Shown in pieces: positions 18,799-28,326 of a DNA stretch of 64,000 nt. This DNA is from an uncultured Planktomarina sp. (GTDB lineage: Bacteria; Pseudomonadota; Alphaproteobacteria; Rhodobacterales; Rhodobacteraceae): the NCBI GenBank assembly GCA_905182455.1, contig CAJJBJ010000004.1, forward strand, positions 62,001-126,000, given 5' to 3'. The position numbers and the translations under genes are program-made. How positions within the stretch are numbered: position 1 is the stretch's first letter; the number at the start of each line of letters is the position of its first letter. The notes below the pieces were generated by a model. It was not told the origin of the DNA. It did no database searches and saw only the letters and a program-made list of their open reading frames with translations.

Positions 18799-19554
18799 TC
18801 AGCTTCCGATATTATCCTCTAAAAAGCGCAGGAATGCGTTCCAAGACCCTTGTTCTGCCGCCTGATCATAATCCCGCGAGCCTTCAATGGTAAATGAATG
18901 GCGCGCACCGCCAAAGATCTCGGCTCCATGGGGGATATTTGCCTCTTGGAGCTGGTTTAACGCCGCAGCCAAGTCGCCCATGCCGGACACTGGGTCCGCT
19001 GATCCATGTAGTAGAAGTACCGGGCCGCTGGTGGCCGAGTAATCTTGGCCTTCGGGCGTGCCAAGTCCACCATGAAAGCTGACAAAACCATCCAGGTCCA
19101 AACCCGCGCGGGCGGCTTCCAGAACGGCAGCGCCACCGAAGCAATACCCGATTAAGATTTCCTTTAAGTCAGCATCAAATGTGGCTGACGCCGCAGATAT
19201 CGCCGCATTCAAGCGGGCACGAAATTCGGCGCGGTTGCCATATAGAGCGCCGGCTTCGCGTCTGTAATCCTCGAAGCCTTCGAGCTTTGCCCCAACGCCA
19301 AACAGATCTAGGGCTATGGCTTGGTAACCCAGTTCCGCGAGCATATCAGCGCGCTTCTTTTCGTAGTCTGTAAGGCCGTCCCAATCGTGCACAATAAAGA
19401 CTTTGCCCTTTGGTGCGGACGCGGGCTGCGCCACATAGGCTTGAAATGCTTTGCCATTCACTTCGTAGCTTACAAATTTTTCATGGCCACCAGCAGAGGC
19501 GACCCCTGTTAAACATAGGCTCAATATTACACATGATTGAAGAAGTTTTCGCAT
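18799..19554 (-). CDS. Secreted dienelactone hydrolase-family protein
   Basis: Alpha/beta-hydrolase of the dienelactone hydrolase family, 251 residues, with a Sec signal peptide (residues 1-21, core LLQSCVILSLCLTG). A catalytic triad can be proposed: nucleophile Cys138 in GYCFGG, Asp187 in GSADPVS, His219 in GARHSF. The HDWDGLT segment near 56-62 is characteristic. Start ATG 19554 has GGAGG five bases upstream; the longer frame is not used. The natural substrate is unknown, and many family members are not in aromatic catabolism. Confidence 0.88.
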   Translation of the reverse strand: MRKLLQSCVILSLCLTGVASAGGHEKFVSYEVNGKAFQAYVAQPASAPKGKVFIVHDWDGLTDYEKKRADMLAELGYQAIALDLFGVGAKLEGFEDYRREAGALYGNRAEFRARLNAAISAASATFDADLKEILIGYCFGGAAVLEAARAGLDLDGFVSFHGGLGTPEGQDYSATSGPVLLLHGSADPVSGMGDLAAALNQLQEANIPHGAEIFGGARHSFTIEGSRDYDQAAEQGSWNAFLRFLEDNIGS

Positions 19555-19722
19555 TTTATCCTCCGAAAAAACAGTCATCTACAACTGAGAATTGTAACGA
19601 TGCGATCCAAAGTCAAGGTTGGTGGGAGTTGTCGCCTCTCGTGCAGAGTGGCGGCAACCCTTATCCTCATGCGCCCCCTGGCTTGAAATGCAATCAAGCT
19701 TGTGGTGTCCACATGATTTAAT

Positions 19723-19845
19723 TTACTTTTTTCCACCAATGGAAAGCGCTGGCCGTCCTGCGAGTGAGTTGGCGGTTGCAGAAACTTTCACCTTCTCTTT
19801 TTTTGGCTTCTTCGTTTCTTTTTTGCTATTTTTACCTTTGGCCAT
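19723..19845 (-). CDS. Small lysine-rich protein, 40 residues
   Basis: A 41-codon frame with a good ribosome site (AAAGGA six bases before ATG 19845). It encodes MAKGKNSKKETKKPKKEKVK, then VSATANSLAGRPALSIGGKK and a TAA stop. About a third of the residues are lysine, all in the first half and at the end, suggesting nucleic-acid or ribosome contact. It lies between the hydrolase gene and an unknown gene, both also leftward. It resembles short hypothetical proteins I associate with Rhodobacteraceae, but I cannot name a family. Function unknown. Confidence 0.7.
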   Translation of the reverse strand: MAKGKNSKKETKKPKKEKVKVSATANSLAGRPALSIGGKK

Positions 19846-20027
19846 AGTATGTCCTTTTACAATGCAGCGGTTCGATACCACAATGGCATGAGTGACTGCG
19901 GGTGTTCACAGATAGTACATTTAGCCGCTACCTTTTCAACAGGTAGCACGGAGCATGATATCAGGATGCAGGGCGTGGAGTTAGCCCCTAAAATTTTCTG
20001 AGATTATGGCAGAGTAAGAGGGCGGAA

Positions 20028-20540
20028 TTATTTACCTTCGAGGAAATGGTAGGCCTCAATAATGGTGTCGGTCAGCCCCTCAAAAAAACCGGGTGCTGTG
20101 ACATCGATAAGGCTTTGATTTGCCTGTGCCTCATCTCTAGGATCCGCCGGTGGTGCTGTGACGGCGAAAAGGGATGTAGGTGACTTGAGCAATTCGCGAT
20201 AGCTCGCACCTTTTCCGTGTTTCAACACGTTAACCGCCAGATAATATTTGTGTAGACGATCTGCTAAGTCTGGCTGCTTGGACTCTAAAAGAAGAGTTTT
20301 TAGCTTGCGTGAAAACGGGCCGCGCTTGAAATGGTGCTGCATCCGAGCTTCGAAAGTTGAGAATATATCGACCGCCACCAGTTCCAAAGCCTTAGACGCG
20401 CGCCGTAGTTCCTTTGCATGCAGCTCGGTCTCATTTGACCCGCCCAAATGGATCAGAGCTTGCGAAATGCGATCTTCAGACAGTTTGGCCGTGACCTGCG
20501 CTGTCGCCACAAGTTCAAGTAAGCTCGGTGAAGCTGCCAT
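20028..20540 (-). CDS. Conserved hypothetical protein, 170 residues
   Basis: Not recognised. The 170-residue product is soluble, mainly helical in appearance, with no signal peptide or membrane segment. Notable parts are a basic stretch MQHHFKRGPFSRKLKTLLL and a possible C-terminal helix GLTDTIIEAYHFLEG. A GGGAGA ribosome site lies 7 bases before ATG 20540, and the frame is clean, so it is probably a real gene. It could belong with the small lysine-rich gene downstream. Confidence 0.65.
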   Translation of the reverse strand: MAASPSLLELVATAQVTAKLSEDRISQALIHLGGSNETELHAKELRRASKALELVAVDIFSTFEARMQHHFKRGPFSRKLKTLLLESKQPDLADRLHKYYLAVNVLKHGKGASYRELLKSPTSLFAVTAPPADPRDEAQANQSLIDVTAPGFFEGLTDTIIEAYHFLEGK

Positions 20541-20745
20541 CTTTTATTCTCCCTAAGATAACGTCACCCTTAAGCTATGCGGCTGGAAATGATAGGGGCA
20601 GCACAGGTTATTTATGCGCGTCCTGCACTACAGCTCAGGTCATCTATTGCTCACCACTTGATTATTTGATCAATGTGGCCAAAGGCATGCGCATGGGTTT
20701 GTTGCGAAAGCATGAGTGTCGTTTTGAAAGCTCGGGGTCAGCAAA

Positions 20746-21648
20746 TTGTTTGAAATACTAACGCATGATATTTTACCGGTTTTTTCGGTTATGGTTTTGG
20801 GCTTCGCAATGGGGCGGCTGAAGTTTGTCTCGAATGCTGAGGCCACGACGCTCAACCGTATTGCCTTTTTAATCCTCCAGCCCGCGTTGATTTTTCCGCT
20901 GGTGAATGGTGTGGACTTAAGCGCCTTTTATTTCGACGCTATTGCCATTTATGCCGTTGCACAGGTTGTTGTTTTCACCTGCGCGCTGCTGGTGGGTGTC
21001 TTTATCCTCAAATGCGCGGTGGTCGAAGCATGGCTGCTGGCCATGGCTACAGTGTTTGTAAACTCATTGCTCTATATCTGGCCTATTTCATCGCTCATTT
21101 ATGGAGATGATGGTAATTTACCGATCACCGCGGTTGTCGTTTGGGATGCAACGGTCACATTTGCCTTTTTCATTATCACGACGGACTTGCTGGTCAATAA
21201 AGGCCAATCTGTCGCCCAAAGCATCCTGAGGTTGGTCAAAAACCCAGTTTTGATTGCCATTACCTTGGGGCTTGCGACGAATGTCTTAGGCCTCCTCGCT
21301 GCTGAACCTATTTTGGTGGCCTGTAAGTTTGCCGGTGCCGGTGCCGCGCCTTTGACATTGTTTGCCCTTGGCGTGATTTTGTCTGGTCATCGGTTGCTGC
21401 CGACCAAAAAGGTCACCGCGATTGCCGCAATCAAATTGTGCCTGCTGCCGGTTATAGTTGCGGTCTTGCTGCAATGGGGCGATCGGCCAGTTGAGTGGAA
21501 CGAATTGCTGTTGCTCAATGCGGCCGGGCCTTCCGGTGCAATGGCTTTCGCATTGGCGATGATGTACAAAGTCAGGACCGACACAATCGCGCCAGTTATC
21601 ATTTGGACGTCGGTTTTGACCTTGGTATCTCTCGCGTGGTTGGCTTAA
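20746..21648 (+). CDS. AEC-family permease (auxin-efflux-carrier type)
   Basis: 300-residue inner-membrane protein with about ten hydrophobic helices. It is recognised as an AEC transporter by the N-terminal ILPVFSVMVLGFAMGRLKF and the C-terminal LLLNAAGPSGAMAFALAMMY, features of the MdcF/auxin-efflux-carrier fold. Bacterial members export or import small organic acids; substrate unknown. The start is probably TTG 20746, only weakly supported. It converges with the acyl-CoA ligase gene on the other strand. Confidence 0.85.
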   Translation: MFEILTHDILPVFSVMVLGFAMGRLKFVSNAEATTLNRIAFLILQPALIFPLVNGVDLSAFYFDAIAIYAVAQVVVFTCALLVGVFILKCAVVEAWLLAMATVFVNSLLYIWPISSLIYGDDGNLPITAVVVWDATVTFAFFIITTDLLVNKGQSVAQSILRLVKNPVLIAITLGLATNVLGLLAAEPILVACKFAGAGAAPLTLFALGVILSGHRLLPTKKVTAIAAIKLCLLPVIVAVLLQWGDRPVEWNELLLLNAAGPSGAMAFALAMMYKVRTDTIAPVIIWTSVLTLVSLAWLA

Positions 21649-21673
21649 TCGCCGTTCGCAATATGGGCTTGAT

Positions 21674-23227
21674 TTACTGTGTCAGGCCCTGTCGCAGCAG
21701 TCGGCGCAGGATCTTCCCAGAGGGCGATTTTGGTATCTCAGTAACGAAATAAACGTGATGCAGTTGCTTGTAATGGGACAAACTACTGGCGATATAGGCT
21801 TGGATCTCCGCCTCACTCGGTGCGGGGTCGATTGCGATCACAAAGGCTACAGGCACCTCCCCGGCTTCCTCGTCGGGCTTGCCGATTACGGCTGCATCTT
21901 GAACTTGAGGATGCCCCACAAGGGCGGCCTCCAACTCGGCTGGGGCCACTTGAAACCCTTTGTATTTGATCAATTCTTTAAGCCGATCAACAATGAACAT
22001 ATAGCCGTCCTCATCGATGATTGCCACGTCTCCCGTTTTTAGCCAGCCATCGGGAGTTAGAGTGTCTTTGGTGGCCTGCTCATTGTTCAAATAGCCAATC
22101 ATCACTTGCGGACCTTTGATCCAAAGCTCGCCTTCCTCTCCTGGCGCCATATCGTCGCCACTGTCGGGGTTCACGATGCGACAGAGTGTATTGGGCACTG
22201 CCAAACCAGATGCACCAGAGCGGGGAGAGGATAGGGGGGTGACGTGGGAGACCGGTGCAAGCTCGGTCATGCCAAAGCCTTGCAACATGGCGCAATTGAG
22301 GCGCGCTGCAACCGCGTCTGATAGTTTGCGTCCCATGGGAGCTGCGCCAGAGAAAACCTGATCCACATTGCTCAGATCATAATTGTTGATCGACGGGTGT
22401 TTGGCCAAGGCCAAGGCGACCGGTGGCACAATCCACATTCGGCGTGCGGCATGATCCTGACAAATTCGCAAAAACAGCTCTAAATCGAAGCGGGGCATCG
22501 TGACCAAAACACCCCCACAGGCCAGATGCATATTCATCATCACGGTCATGCCGTAGATGTGAAAGAACGGCAAAAATGCAGCGGCTGTTTCGCCTTTTTG
22601 AAATTCAGCTGCAGCGGCAACTTGGTCGATGTTCATCACAAGGTTGCGATGCGACAGGCAGACACCCTTGGGCAGACCCGTTGTGCCAGAAGAATAGGGC
22701 AGCACCACGCTGTGGTGGTCCAAATCAACGGGCACTTGTTGTTGTAATGCTGTGGCAAAAAACTGGGACAGGGAGGGTGCGCCGTCCGCCGCGCCAATGA
22801 CACAGACGTCCACACCGGTCAGCGCTGCCGCCGCTTGCTGCGCAGCTTCCAAAGTTGCGGGGATCGTGATCAGGAGTTCAGCACCAGAATCTTTAAGCTG
22901 ATGTTGGATCTCACTCGAGGTGTAGGTTGGATTAAGAGTTGTAATCGTCCCACCTGCCCAAGCGACCGCATGAAAGATGATGCAATATTCTGGAGAGTTT
23001 GGCGCCATGAGGGCCACTGTCTTGCCTTGGATATGTCCCGCTTGGGTGAGTCCACCCGCAAGGCGTTTGACCTGATCCATAAATTCTGCGGCTGTGAACA
23101 TGCGTCCATCGACGCCATCTATCAACACGATGTCATCCAAGCGATCTGTAAGCCCGACAAAAACGCGCTCGGTCACACTGAGATTGGAAATAGGCAGGTC
23201 TTTGGCAGCAGTTTTGTACAAGCTCAT
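21674..23227 (-). CDS. AMP-dependent acyl/aryl-CoA ligase (4-coumarate-CoA ligase-like)
   Basis: 517-residue member of the ANL superfamily that activates a carboxylic acid as an acyl-adenylate and transfers it to CoA. Motifs: P-loop SSGTTGLPKG (179-188), the A5-like GFGMTEL, WLKTGDVAIID, and the C-terminal hinge/lysine region YKGFQVAPAELE and KSPSGKILRR. It resembles plant-type 4-coumarate-CoA ligases, but bacterial relatives take varied acids. GGGAGA precedes ATG 23227. It may be co-transcribed with the broken DMT exporter gene downstream. Confidence 0.88.
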   Translation of the reverse strand: MSLYKTAAKDLPISNLSVTERVFVGLTDRLDDIVLIDGVDGRMFTAAEFMDQVKRLAGGLTQAGHIQGKTVALMAPNSPEYCIIFHAVAWAGGTITTLNPTYTSSEIQHQLKDSGAELLITIPATLEAAQQAAAALTGVDVCVIGAADGAPSLSQFFATALQQQVPVDLDHHSVVLPYSSGTTGLPKGVCLSHRNLVMNIDQVAAAAEFQKGETAAAFLPFFHIYGMTVMMNMHLACGGVLVTMPRFDLELFLRICQDHAARRMWIVPPVALALAKHPSINNYDLSNVDQVFSGAAPMGRKLSDAVAARLNCAMLQGFGMTELAPVSHVTPLSSPRSGASGLAVPNTLCRIVNPDSGDDMAPGEEGELWIKGPQVMIGYLNNEQATKDTLTPDGWLKTGDVAIIDEDGYMFIVDRLKELIKYKGFQVAPAELEAALVGHPQVQDAAVIGKPDEEAGEVPVAFVIAIDPAPSEAEIQAYIASSLSHYKQLHHVYFVTEIPKSPSGKILRRLLRQGLTQ

Positions 23228-23328
23228 GAATTATATCTCCCTTTTGAGAAGCTAGAAGCCAAGCTCGAATTTGTCGACCCGTTTATTGCGGTGGCTCAAT
23301 CGAGCGGCCCAATCCGAAACGTCTGAGG

Positions 23329-24232
23329 TTAAAGGGTTGGCGGGGCGTCCTTGCGTCGGCCCTCTTTGATCAAAAACCCTGTGAGGCAGATCACGACGAT
23401 GGCCCCCCCAATCAGCATGCTATTGGTCGGGACCTCCCCGATGCCCCACCAGATCCAAAGCGGTCCGAGCACAGTTTCCAACAGCATGATGAGGCTGACG
23501 GTGGATGAGGAGACAAACCGCGCTGCGTAAGACAGGGTGACGAAAGACACTCGGCAATATAATAATCCCGGTCAAAGCAATCGCCGCCATATTCCCCAGC
23601 GGTGGCCAATAAAGCGCATCGGCGCACACAGCCCCAAGCGCCGCGGCCATAAATGCGCCAAGGGCGATAGCCAGGACGAAAGGGACGTCTTTATCTTTGC
23701 GGATAATGGTGAAGTTCATGGCCAATGAAAAGGCAACGCCGAGCCCCAAAACCGCTCCTTGTAGAGTGGTTTTATCAAGTATGATCTCTGAGCCCTCTTG
23801 TCCCAGAACGGAGATATAAAGCCCGATTATAACAAGGATCGCAGTTGCGATGGTGAGAGCTGAAAGAGGTTCACCCAAAATGATCCGCGACAGCGCGGCT
23901 GCAAACACAGGCACGGTGGCGACCCCGATCAACACAACCGCCACCGGGGCCACCGCAATTGCGAGGCTGAACAAGGTGGCGTTGAGCATCTGACACAGAA
24001 TAATTACGCCAAAGCTTACGGTGAAGATATTTGGCATTTTGCGCTCAACGCGTAAGCTGAGCCACAGCCAAATGAGCAGATAGGCGACGCCGCTTAAGCC
24101 ACCGCGCCACACGAGCATAGAAAATCCATCTAACTCTGACAGGCGCATAAACAGCGTATCAGGGGTTAATAAGAGCGCACCAAAAATGGCAAGTGCGAGG
24201 CCGATGCTGTTTCGGGTGTGACGTGTGTTCAT
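23329..24232 (-). pseudogene. DMT/EamA-family exporter, frameshifted
   Basis: Ten-helix drug/metabolite transporter. The first frame runs from ATG 24232 (AGGTG upstream) to the helix ending ALTGIIILP, then turns non-homologous. The remaining helices (SFVTLSYAARFVSSSTVSL onward, ending LIKEGRRKDAPPTL) continue one frame away, ending at 23329. A single-base shift near 23550 restores one protein of about 300 residues. Either a recent pseudogene or a sequence error; substrate unknown. Confidence 0.82.
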
Positions 24233-24327
24233 TTGTGACACCTACAGGGGAGCGGCCCGTGATAAAAGCGTGATATCGGCCGGCTGTGAAAAGTCGTGCT
24301 CCGGATCAGAGGTCGCAGACCACTATG

Positions 24328-25016
24328 TCAGGCCCCTAGGGTCTTAAAGATCAGGCTCAAGACCATGAGGAACAGCAAAATTTGGATCACATCATCAAAC
24401 TGCCGCGTGGGGGATTTTGACATCAACCACTCGCCAAAGGGCATGCCCAAAAAGATTAAGCCTGTGCCAATAACGCCGTAGCTGACCATAGGGAGGGTCA
24501 ATATTCCGTAGCTGGCGAGCATTGGGATTTGCACCACAGACATGCCAACAAAAAACATTGAGACCACGGCAATGAAGGTCAATCTTGGTAATTTTATAGC
24601 ATTCAAAAATGTGATGGACACAGGGGCGGAAATACCCGCAGCACCTTGCAATGTACCACCGACGAAGCCAACCAACGGCCCAAAGCGCCGCGCGACGCTC
24701 ATCGGCAAAATCCAATTGGGTTTCAATCTACGAAATATCAAATAGGCAACGACAATGGCGCTGAGAATGAGCGACAGAAGCGAGGGCGAAAGATAGGCTA
24801 ACCCGGTTGTCCCAACTGCTGCCCCAAGCAGGCCAAAGCCCGCAAATGCCCAAGCAAATATGCCAGTGATTTGATGGCTGCGACGGCTGTGGGCACATCA
24901 TACAGGAGCGAAATGATGGGAATGGCGATGATCGGAGCTCCTGCCCCAGTGGCACCCTTCAACACGCCACCAAAATAAAACGCCAGCACCAAGTAGGCGA
25001 TATTGAACCAATCCAT
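24328..25016 (-). pseudogene. TauE/SafE-family permease with internal deletion
   Basis: Sulfite-exporter TauE/SafE-type membrane protein. The N-terminal part from ATG 25016 (GGVLKGATGAGAPIIAIPI) runs to AAIKS at about 24867. The homologous continuation (FAWAFAGFGLLGAAVGTTGL to the C-terminus at 24328) is in another frame. Some 20-30 codons, including the usual loop after the second helix, appear missing at the join, so this is a deletion plus frame change, not a single-base error. The start overlaps the expected stop of the upstream ThDP-enzyme gene (TGATG), so the two were once coupled. Confidence 0.78.
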
Positions 25017-25600
25017 CAATATTGATCCGATACCGCAACCTGCAACCCGCAAGTCGAGTAGAACTTGGCGTTTTTCCTCTCGGATCACTCGCAGCGCGCG
25101 TTGCAATGCGCTGGGCAAGTCCTGAGGGTTGAGCACCTGCTCAGCATGAGCGCGGGACGCCTGAGCTATCATTGAAAAATTCGGTGCCGGTTCGAGAGAG
25201 GTAAGGGGCATAGTATTCGACTGGGCGGCCGTGCCATCCGGATAGGCCTTCACGACCGATCGGCGCACCGCATTCCACATGCCGTTGTTTTTAATAATTA
25301 TCAAAATAGGCAGTTCCAATGCTTCGGCAATTTGATGACAGGCTGTTGGATTGGTAAACATATAAGACCCATCGCCCACCACCGAAATCACCAATCGATT
25401 ACGATCCGCCAATTGCGCCCCAAGCGCCGCAGGAATAGCCCAACCCAAACCACCGGCATGGACGTTGAAAAAGACCCGGTTGGGGCCAGAAAGGGACATA
25501 TACTGCGGTAAAAGCCCCAGCTCGGTGAAGGCCACGGCTTCTTCATCCATAATGTCTGATATGCATTTGCTCCACTTCCGGCCTGCTGACTTTTGTTTTT
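25016..25600 (-). pseudogene. Thiamine-diphosphate-dependent enzyme, C-terminal remnant
   Basis: Only the C-terminal, ThDP-binding domain of an acetolactate synthase/phosphonopyruvate or benzoylformate decarboxylase-like enzyme remains (about 190 of 550 residues). Recognisable are GGLGWAIPAALGAQLA, the ThDP motif VVGDGSYMF and IIKNNGMWNAVRRSVVK. The reading continues upstream only to roughly 25600, then homology stops at the edge of the AT-rich polysaccharide island. Near the 3' end (about 25035) a one-base shift fuses it in frame to tauE; the alternative frame gives AVSDQY and a stop overlapping the tauE ATG. Truncated and probably dead. Confidence 0.78.
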
Positions 25601-25749
25601 AAAATTGATCTTGATTTTAGAAAGGTGCTCTCCCAGAAAACGTAAGCACTTTCCCGAAACACGTTTTTGCTGCTTCTGTGTTGAATTCCATGGGCGGGTA
25701 TGAAATTATTTAGTGTGATGACAGCTAAGAATAATTCGAGTATCGAAAA

Positions 25750-26517
25750 ATGAATAAAACTACTACTCGAACCTCAAATTATAATAAATTTTTGGGCAGG
25801 AAAACTTTGTATTTACCTAAGCATATAGATAGAAAACGTAAATCTGCGTGGTCGGGCCATATCCCATTTAGCCATTCATTTATTAAAAAAATCAATCCAA
25901 ATAAATTTGTTGAGTTAGGTACTCATCATGGGGGGAGCTATTTTTCGTTTTGTGATAGTGTCTTGAAAAACAGCCTTCAAACAACATGTTATGCCGTCGA
26001 TACGTGGGAGGGAGAAGAACATGCGGGGTTCTATGAAGAGGATGTGTATCAATTTGTTGATAATTACAACAAATTAAATTTTAGTCACTTTTCCAACTTA
26101 CTCCAAATGACTTTCGAAGGTGCGGTAAAGAAATTCGACGATCAATCAGTGGACTTAATTCATATCGACGGTTTTCATAGCTATGAGGCCGTTCATAGTG
26201 ATTACGAAACCTGGAAACAAAAAATGTCACCAAATGGATTTATGTTATTTCACGATACCTCAGTGGAACAACCAGGGTTCGGTGTGAAGCGGTTCTGGAA
26301 TGAGTTGATGAATAAATACCCCAACCAGTGTTTTGAATTTTATCATAGTCATGGCTTAGGAGTTTTTTCACTGGATAGTGGTTCTCCAATTTCTGAAAAA
26401 TTAGGCTTCACAATGGGACGCGAAAGTGAATATAGGCAACGCTATGAAAAGCAAGCTGTAATACTAGGCCGTACTATGAAATGGCTTCCAAAGCCTTTGT
26501 GGCATCTGATTTACTGA
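25750..26517 (+). CDS. Class I SAM-dependent methyltransferase-like protein
   Basis: 255 residues of the methyltransferase-24 type often found in surface-polysaccharide clusters. The SAM-site region is VELGTHHGGSYFSF (54-67). The second conserved block is DLIHIDGFHSYEAV (135-148) and a LFHDTS block follows (166-171). The gene is markedly AT-rich compared with those left of 25.6 kb, and the first ~250 bases upstream carry no gene, which fits acquisition by transfer. The substrate (sugar or glycan) is inferred from the neighbouring rhamnose genes. Converges with the RgpF-like gene. Confidence 0.78.
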   Translation: MNKTTTRTSNYNKFLGRKTLYLPKHIDRKRKSAWSGHIPFSHSFIKKINPNKFVELGTHHGGSYFSFCDSVLKNSLQTTCYAVDTWEGEEHAGFYEEDVYQFVDNYNKLNFSHFSNLLQMTFEGAVKKFDDQSVDLIHIDGFHSYEAVHSDYETWKQKMSPNGFMLFHDTSVEQPGFGVKRFWNELMNKYPNQCFEFYHSHGLGVFSLDSGSPISEKLGFTMGRESEYRQRYEKQAVILGRTMKWLPKPLWHLIY

Positions 26518-26557
26518 GCTATCTGATCTGATGTGTAGTAAATGTTTAATCTTATGA

Positions 26558-27655
26558 CTATTTTTCTGTTATTTTCAGCCCATGATTAGATTGTGAGCTT
26601 AGTTGGAGCTCGGTTAAAACTTCGGGTAACGGAGGAGGTAAAGCACCATCAAGGACTGCACGTAGGAATGTTTCACGCCAAATCAGACTTACAGGCTCAC
26701 CGCTTTTTTTTAGAACAGGATAATTTAGGTGTCCTGCAGAAAGAATTGGAAACGTACTGTAAGGTTGTAATTTTTCCAGTACACTGGCTATGAATTTGTC
26801 AACGGTTAAGCGCCAATTGGATCCCTTTCCTGTCGCAAGAATTTGTGCCTCTATGTTTAGCTTTGGGTCTACAACCGACATATAATTCAATATTTCCCTA
26901 ATATTTAAATCATCTGTTTTAGAAATCATGTTTTTGAAGACATCAGGTGGAAATAATGCTCCCATAGATATACCGGCATCGTTAAGCGCTTTGCCAAACC
27001 CACGTTCGCCTCTTCGTATGACTTTATATTTGTTAGAAGTTAGGCGTATCGAGTCCCAAAAATGACAGAATTCTGGTTGATCAAGCACTGACCCGCGAAT
27101 TGAAAAGAAATAAGATTCTAAAAAGGCAACTTTTCCTTTCTCACGTAAAATTGTACCCACCACATCAAATGGCGCGGCTTCTGCACGCTCAATTAGCTGG
27201 TCATTAGGCCAAATAGGAAACCAGACGCTGTCGTTCATGATAATTAAACGATCAGTTTTAATGCCATCGCTACGGAGTATTAATAGGCCGTCGCGGTAAC
27301 CACCAAAATCATAACCAAAGTTGGGCCGCTCCATCACTCGCCAGACACGGGATTGAAGTGATAACATGTCAATTTCTGAAATAGGAGCATTTGATACTAC
27401 GAATGGTGCATACCCATTTGAAATTAAATGCTTTAATGTCATAAAAAACGAATTGGCTAATCCATTTGGCTGCCAGCAAAGCACAATTGCAACTTTGGAG
27501 TTTAAGGGTATTTCTCCTTCAGTTATTTTAAACCTTCGCGCCAACGCAATATCATGTTTCCGGCGCGCAAATGGTTCCCAAATAGCTTCAGGTATAATTT
27601 GAAATTGCTGTCGCAATCTCTCCAATTCTCTTTTTAATTTCCAACCCGGAATCAT
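26558..27655 (-). CDS. Rhamnan synthesis protein F-like (RgpF family)
   Basis: 365 residues related to RgpF, which contributes to rhamnose-glucose polysaccharide assembly. Family marks: ERPNFGYDFGGYRDGL, the LIIMNDSVWFPIWP block, and the late SAGHLNYPVLKKSGEPVSL segment. The frame also opens at 27688 (TTG), but ATG 27655 has AGGA six bases upstream. No transmembrane segment, so likely cytoplasmic or membrane-associated. It fits the downstream dTDP-rhamnose genes, whose product would be its sugar donor. Confidence 0.8.
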   Translation of the reverse strand: MIPGWKLKRELERLRQQFQIIPEAIWEPFARRKHDIALARRFKITEGEIPLNSKVAIVLCWQPNGLANSFFMTLKHLISNGYAPFVVSNAPISEIDMLSLQSRVWRVMERPNFGYDFGGYRDGLLILRSDGIKTDRLIIMNDSVWFPIWPNDQLIERAEAAPFDVVGTILREKGKVAFLESYFFSIRGSVLDQPEFCHFWDSIRLTSNKYKVIRRGERGFGKALNDAGISMGALFPPDVFKNMISKTDDLNIREILNYMSVVDPKLNIEAQILATGKGSNWRLTVDKFIASVLEKLQPYSTFPILSAGHLNYPVLKKSGEPVSLIWRETFLRAVLDGALPPPLPEVLTELQLSSQSNHGLKITEK

Positions 27656-28326
27656 TCGACGTCCTGACAGATAAATCGCAAAGTACAAAATAACGCTATT
27701 TCTGAATTTAATACAATTAGCGAGATAATTTCGTGTTGATCTTAGTAATTGTTTTTAATTTTTCGGTTATTGATTGGTAAGAACTGCAAAGCCTTCAGTA
27801 CTTTTTTTTGACCTCATTTATTTTTCACAGGAACGGTTAGTGCTTGGTGGGTATTGAAAATCATAAAATAGATCTTTGCATTGAACATACTTTTGATTTC
27901 AAGTTACTCTACCTCAAAATATGATAAGAATAACGTTTTAGAATAACTAAAATTCGCTTTAAACGATTGGTGCATTGGCGACATTCTTTTGCTGTCTGAA
28001 TTTGGAGCTTCTAAAATAAGTACCCACTCTGATTTTGAAACTTTAAATTAAAGTATATTAACAAATTGCATAAGTGGTCCATGATAAATTTGGTTGAATT
28101 GTACATCGTTCCCAATTTATTTATAGACTTAGATATTTATGAACCTTGCAGACGTTTATTCGAACTTAAAGATCTGACAGGGTTGTCATGTTAATCCCGA
28201 TTGGAATTTAGATTGGGAGGAGATATGGTTTTTTTCTGGAAATTTAAACGCGCTTCAGTGTCTTGAGGTAAGTTGAATGATTGACCATACTTGAACTAAT
28301 AATAGTTCAAGGAAGAGGAAACTGAA
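27656..28326 (+). promoter_or_regulatory. AT-rich intergenic region upstream of rfbC
   Basis: About 640 bases, the most AT-rich stretch of the window, between divergent genes. No credible coding remnant, tRNA or known polysaccharide-operon leader (such as a JUMPstart element) is visible. It probably carries the promoters of both transcription directions. GAGGAA at 28315-28320 is the ribosome site of rfbC. Confidence 0.4.

Noticed and set aside
19619-19891. 90-residue rightward frame
   Set aside because: No ribosome site and low-complexity Phe/Leu run; it is the reverse strand of the lysine-rich 40-residue gene.
24798-25550. Novel ThDP-domain/permease fusion protein
   Set aside because: The join lies just before the overlapping stop/start TGATG expected of two separate genes, and both parts are truncated or deleted; accidental fusion is simpler.
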